A DNA stretch of 64,000 nucleotides from Bacteroidaceae bacterium (GTDB taxonomy: Bacteria; Bacteroidota; Bacteroidia; Bacteroidales; Bacteroidaceae), in NCBI GenBank assembly GCA_017935785.1, contig JAGBGU010000010.1:1-64000 (forward strand). Reading direction: 5' to 3'. Below the pieces are notes generated by a model. It did no database searches, was not told the origin of the DNA, and saw nothing but the letters and a program-made list of their open reading frames with translations. Below are positions 62,169 through 64,000 of this stretch, piece after piece; position 1 is the first letter of the stretch, and each line of letters begins with the position of its first letter. A program made the translations under genes and the position numbers.

Positions 62169-63902
62169 ATGGGAATACTACAAATTTTTACATTATTGGG
62201 AGCATTGGGAATGTTCCTCTATGGAATGAACCTTATGAGCTCCGGACTGCAGAAAGCATCTGGTAACAAGCTCCGCAGTTTTCTGAGTGCAATGACATCC
62301 AACCCCTTTAAGGGTGTGCTCACAGGATTGGGTGTGACGAGTGTGATTCAGTCATCCTCTGCCACCACTGTGATGGTCGTTAGTTTCGTAAACGCGGGAC
62401 TCCTTACACTGGCTCAGGCCATCAGTGTCATCATGGGAGCCAACATCGGTACCACAGTAACCGCATGGCTGGTGTCATGGCTTGGCTTCAAGGCCGACAT
62501 TTCAATCCTTGCCATTCCTTTGATGGCGCTTGGCTTTCTGTTCTCCAACTCCAAGAAGAACCAGCGTCAGAACATTGGCGAACTCATCGTGGGCTTCTGC
62601 CTCTTGTTCCTCGGCCTTTCTTTCATGAAGGAATCTGTGCCCGACTTGAACGAGACTCCAGAAGTGCTTGATTTCGTGAAGACATGGTCGAGCCACGGTT
62701 TTGCCTCAGTGCTCATCTTCCTGGCTTTCGGTACCATCCTTACTTTGGTGCTCCAGTCTTCATCCGCCACAATGGCCATTACGCTCATTATGCTCAGCAT
62801 GGGCTGGATTCCGTTCAATATGGCTTCTGCCATGGTGCTGGGCGAGAACATCGGTACCACCATCACCGCCAATATTGCTGCCTCTGTGGGTAACACCCAG
62901 GCCAAGCGTGCGGCAATGTCGCACACCATATTCAACGTCTTTGGTGTGATTTGGGCATTGATTTTCTTCAAGCCTTTCCTCTCGCTTGTCGGATACATCA
63001 TCACGCTGTTCGGCCTGCCCAATCCCAGTGTTGAGGGCTTTGTGGTTTCTCAGCCCACGTCAGACGAGGGCACAGCCGTGCTGTATGGACTTTCCATGCT
63101 CCATACCTTGTTCAACACAATCAACACCTTCATTCTGATTTGGTTTGTGAAGACCATTGAAAAGGCTGTTGTCGCCATTATCAAGGCACCAAAGGAACAG
63201 GATTCCGATGCGTTCAGACTGAAGTATATCTCTGCCGGTCCGCTCTCCACTCCCGAACTTGCCACAGAAGAGGCGTTCAATGAAATCATCCATTTCGCCA
63301 ACATCTCAAGAAAGGGTCTCGGTTACGCCAAGATGGCCATTGCAGAGAAGGATGAGGACAAGTTTGAGGAACTGCGCAACAAGCTGGTGAAGTATGAGGA
63401 GATTTCAGACAGAATCGAATATGAAATCGCCGCTTTCCTGAATGCGGTTTCTGCTGGCGACATCAGCGAGTCAACCTCGCTGAAGGTTAAGGCCATGTAC
63501 AAGATTATCGGCGAACTGGAATCACTTGGCGACTCTGGCGAGCTTATCAGCCGTATTCTCTCACGCAGAAATGTCCACAACAAGACCTTTGATGCCACAA
63601 CCGTCAAGAAGTTGGAAGACATGGTGGATGCCGTTGACAAGGCATACGACGCCATGATTGTCAACCTTGAGGCTGCGCACAAGGGCGAGCTGCAAACCAT
63701 TACCAATGCCTATAATGCAGAAGACCGCATCAACAATCTGCGTACCTATCTGCGCGACTCGGAAATTGAAGGCATTGAAAGTGGTGAGAAGAACTATCAG
63801 ACCAGTGTGTACTACATCGACATCGTCAATTCGCTTGAACGCATGGGCGACTTCATCATCAATATTTCCCAGGATTTGGAAAAGTATTTCGTGGTGAAGT
63901 AA
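62169..63902 (+). CDS. Na/Pi cotransporter family protein with PhoU-like domain
   Basis: 577 residues. Membrane part (about 1-345) with the duplicated NptA signature: GLGVTSVIQSSSATTVMVV and GTILTLVLQSSSATMAITL (QSSSAT twice), each followed by M-G-A-N-I-G-T-T or L-G-E-N-I-G-T-T. The C-terminal third (about 360-570) is helical and PhoU-like, probably regulatory. It imports phosphate, or exports it depending on gradient, with Na+. Operon with the antiporter. Confidence 0.9.
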   Translation: MGILQIFTLLGALGMFLYGMNLMSSGLQKASGNKLRSFLSAMTSNPFKGVLTGLGVTSVIQSSSATTVMVVSFVNAGLLTLAQAISVIMGANIGTTVTAWLVSWLGFKADISILAIPLMALGFLFSNSKKNQRQNIGELIVGFCLLFLGLSFMKESVPDLNETPEVLDFVKTWSSHGFASVLIFLAFGTILTLVLQSSSATMAITLIMLSMGWIPFNMASAMVLGENIGTTITANIAASVGNTQAKRAAMSHTIFNVFGVIWALIFFKPFLSLVGYIITLFGLPNPSVEGFVVSQPTSDEGTAVLYGLSMLHTLFNTINTFILIWFVKTIEKAVVAIIKAPKEQDSDAFRLKYISAGPLSTPELATEEAFNEIIHFANISRKGLGYAKMAIAEKDEDKFEELRNKLVKYEEISDRIEYEIAAFLNAVSAGDISESTSLKVKAMYKIIGELESLGDSGELISRILSRRNVHNKTFDATTVKKLEDMVDAVDKAYDAMIVNLEAAHKGELQTITNAYNAEDRINNLRTYLRDSEIEGIESGEKNYQTSVYYIDIVNSLERMGDFIINISQDLEKYFVVK

Positions 63903-63925
63903 CAATCTGGCGTTACTCATAAAGA

Positions 63926-63966
63926 AAGCGGTAAATGATTTGGAGGTCATTTACCGCTTAATTTTT
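63926..63966 (+). terminator. Terminator after the Na/Pi cotransporter gene
   Basis: A perfect 13-bp stem, AAGCGGTAAATGA (63926-63938) with TCATTTACCGCTT (63947-63959), 8-base loop, then AATTTTT. Confidence 0.85.
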
Positions 63967-64000
63967 ATCCGTTTTTATTCTTGCTTAGAACATCTTGTCG

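Noticed and set aside
63960..64000. 3' end of a minus-strand gene (ending DKMF-stop)
   Set aside because: Only about five codons lie in the window; plausible but not enough to support a feature.

Overview
The window comes from a member of the Bacteroidales (phylum Bacteroidota), most likely Bacteroidaceae or Prevotellaceae. The evidence is repeated TTTG-N19/20-TAnnTTTG promoters, a TamL-type outer-membrane lipoprotein, an SDR-type mannonate oxidoreductase in the uronate pathway, HU-related and DUF4248/DUF6261 proteins, and many secreted glycosidases. No rRNA, tRNA, CRISPR array or replication origin was seen. The assignment to genus is open.

Layout. 0-2.7 kb: the start of a lipoprotein gene leaving the window, then an ISL3 transposase fragment cut by a frameshifted IS4-type element. 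2.8-10 kb: housekeeping and envelope genes (aminotransferase, LolC/E-like permease, prmA, a W/Y/H/G-rich secreted protein, FadL-like porin, esterase). 10.2-18.1 kb: a complete glucuronate operon (kdgK, eda, exuT-like, uxuA, SDR oxidoreductase, uxaC) ending in a membrane metallophosphoesterase; hand-counted lines rise from about 42% to about 62-65% GC along it. 18.1-19.7 kb: a DUF6261 gene with a 41-bp tandem array upstream and a 9-bp array downstream. 19.8-30.2 kb: a leftward glycan operon (radical SAM protein, small protein, GH20, two-domain sialate O-acetylesterase, GH2 beta-mannosidase, GH20) that looks suited to trimming host N-glycans or sialoglycans. 30.3-35.9 kb: an AT-richer accessory stretch with an HU-like gene, DUF4248, a winged-helix protein, and a lipoprotein-helicase pair behind a highly structured leader. 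35.9-42.4 kb: a GH2 gene and a glycosyltransferase, once convergent neighbours, now separated by an inserted CoA-disulfide-reductase/MarR cassette flanked by direct repeats. 42.4-53.6 kb: core genes (rarA, purT, symporter, two SpoU-type methyltransferases, tamL-like, GH2, FKBP). 53.6-60.5 kb: two large secreted proteins in one operon. 60.7-64 kb: a small secreted protein and two ion transporters.

How the genes work together. The uronate operon imports and converts glucuronate to pyruvate and glyceraldehyde 3-phosphate. The GH20/GH2/esterase operon removes acetyl groups, N-acetylhexosamine and mannose from glycans, but has no SusC/SusD pair or sialidase here. The CoA-disulfide-reductase cassette carries its own repressor and a likely operator, so it is self-contained.

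The least explained items are: (1) direct repeats around the CoA-disulfide-reductase cassette; (2) two unrelated proteins (DUF6261 and HU-like) sharing an acidic ...GGLAG tail, each followed in frame by a 9-bp repeat array that would encode Leu-Glu-X; (3) a leader RNA with mutually exclusive helices ahead of the lipoprotein-helicase pair; (4) four genes whose start codons lie 4-8 bases after the -7 box, implying leaderless mRNAs. All sequence comparisons here were made by eye; family names are from recognition of motifs, not searches.
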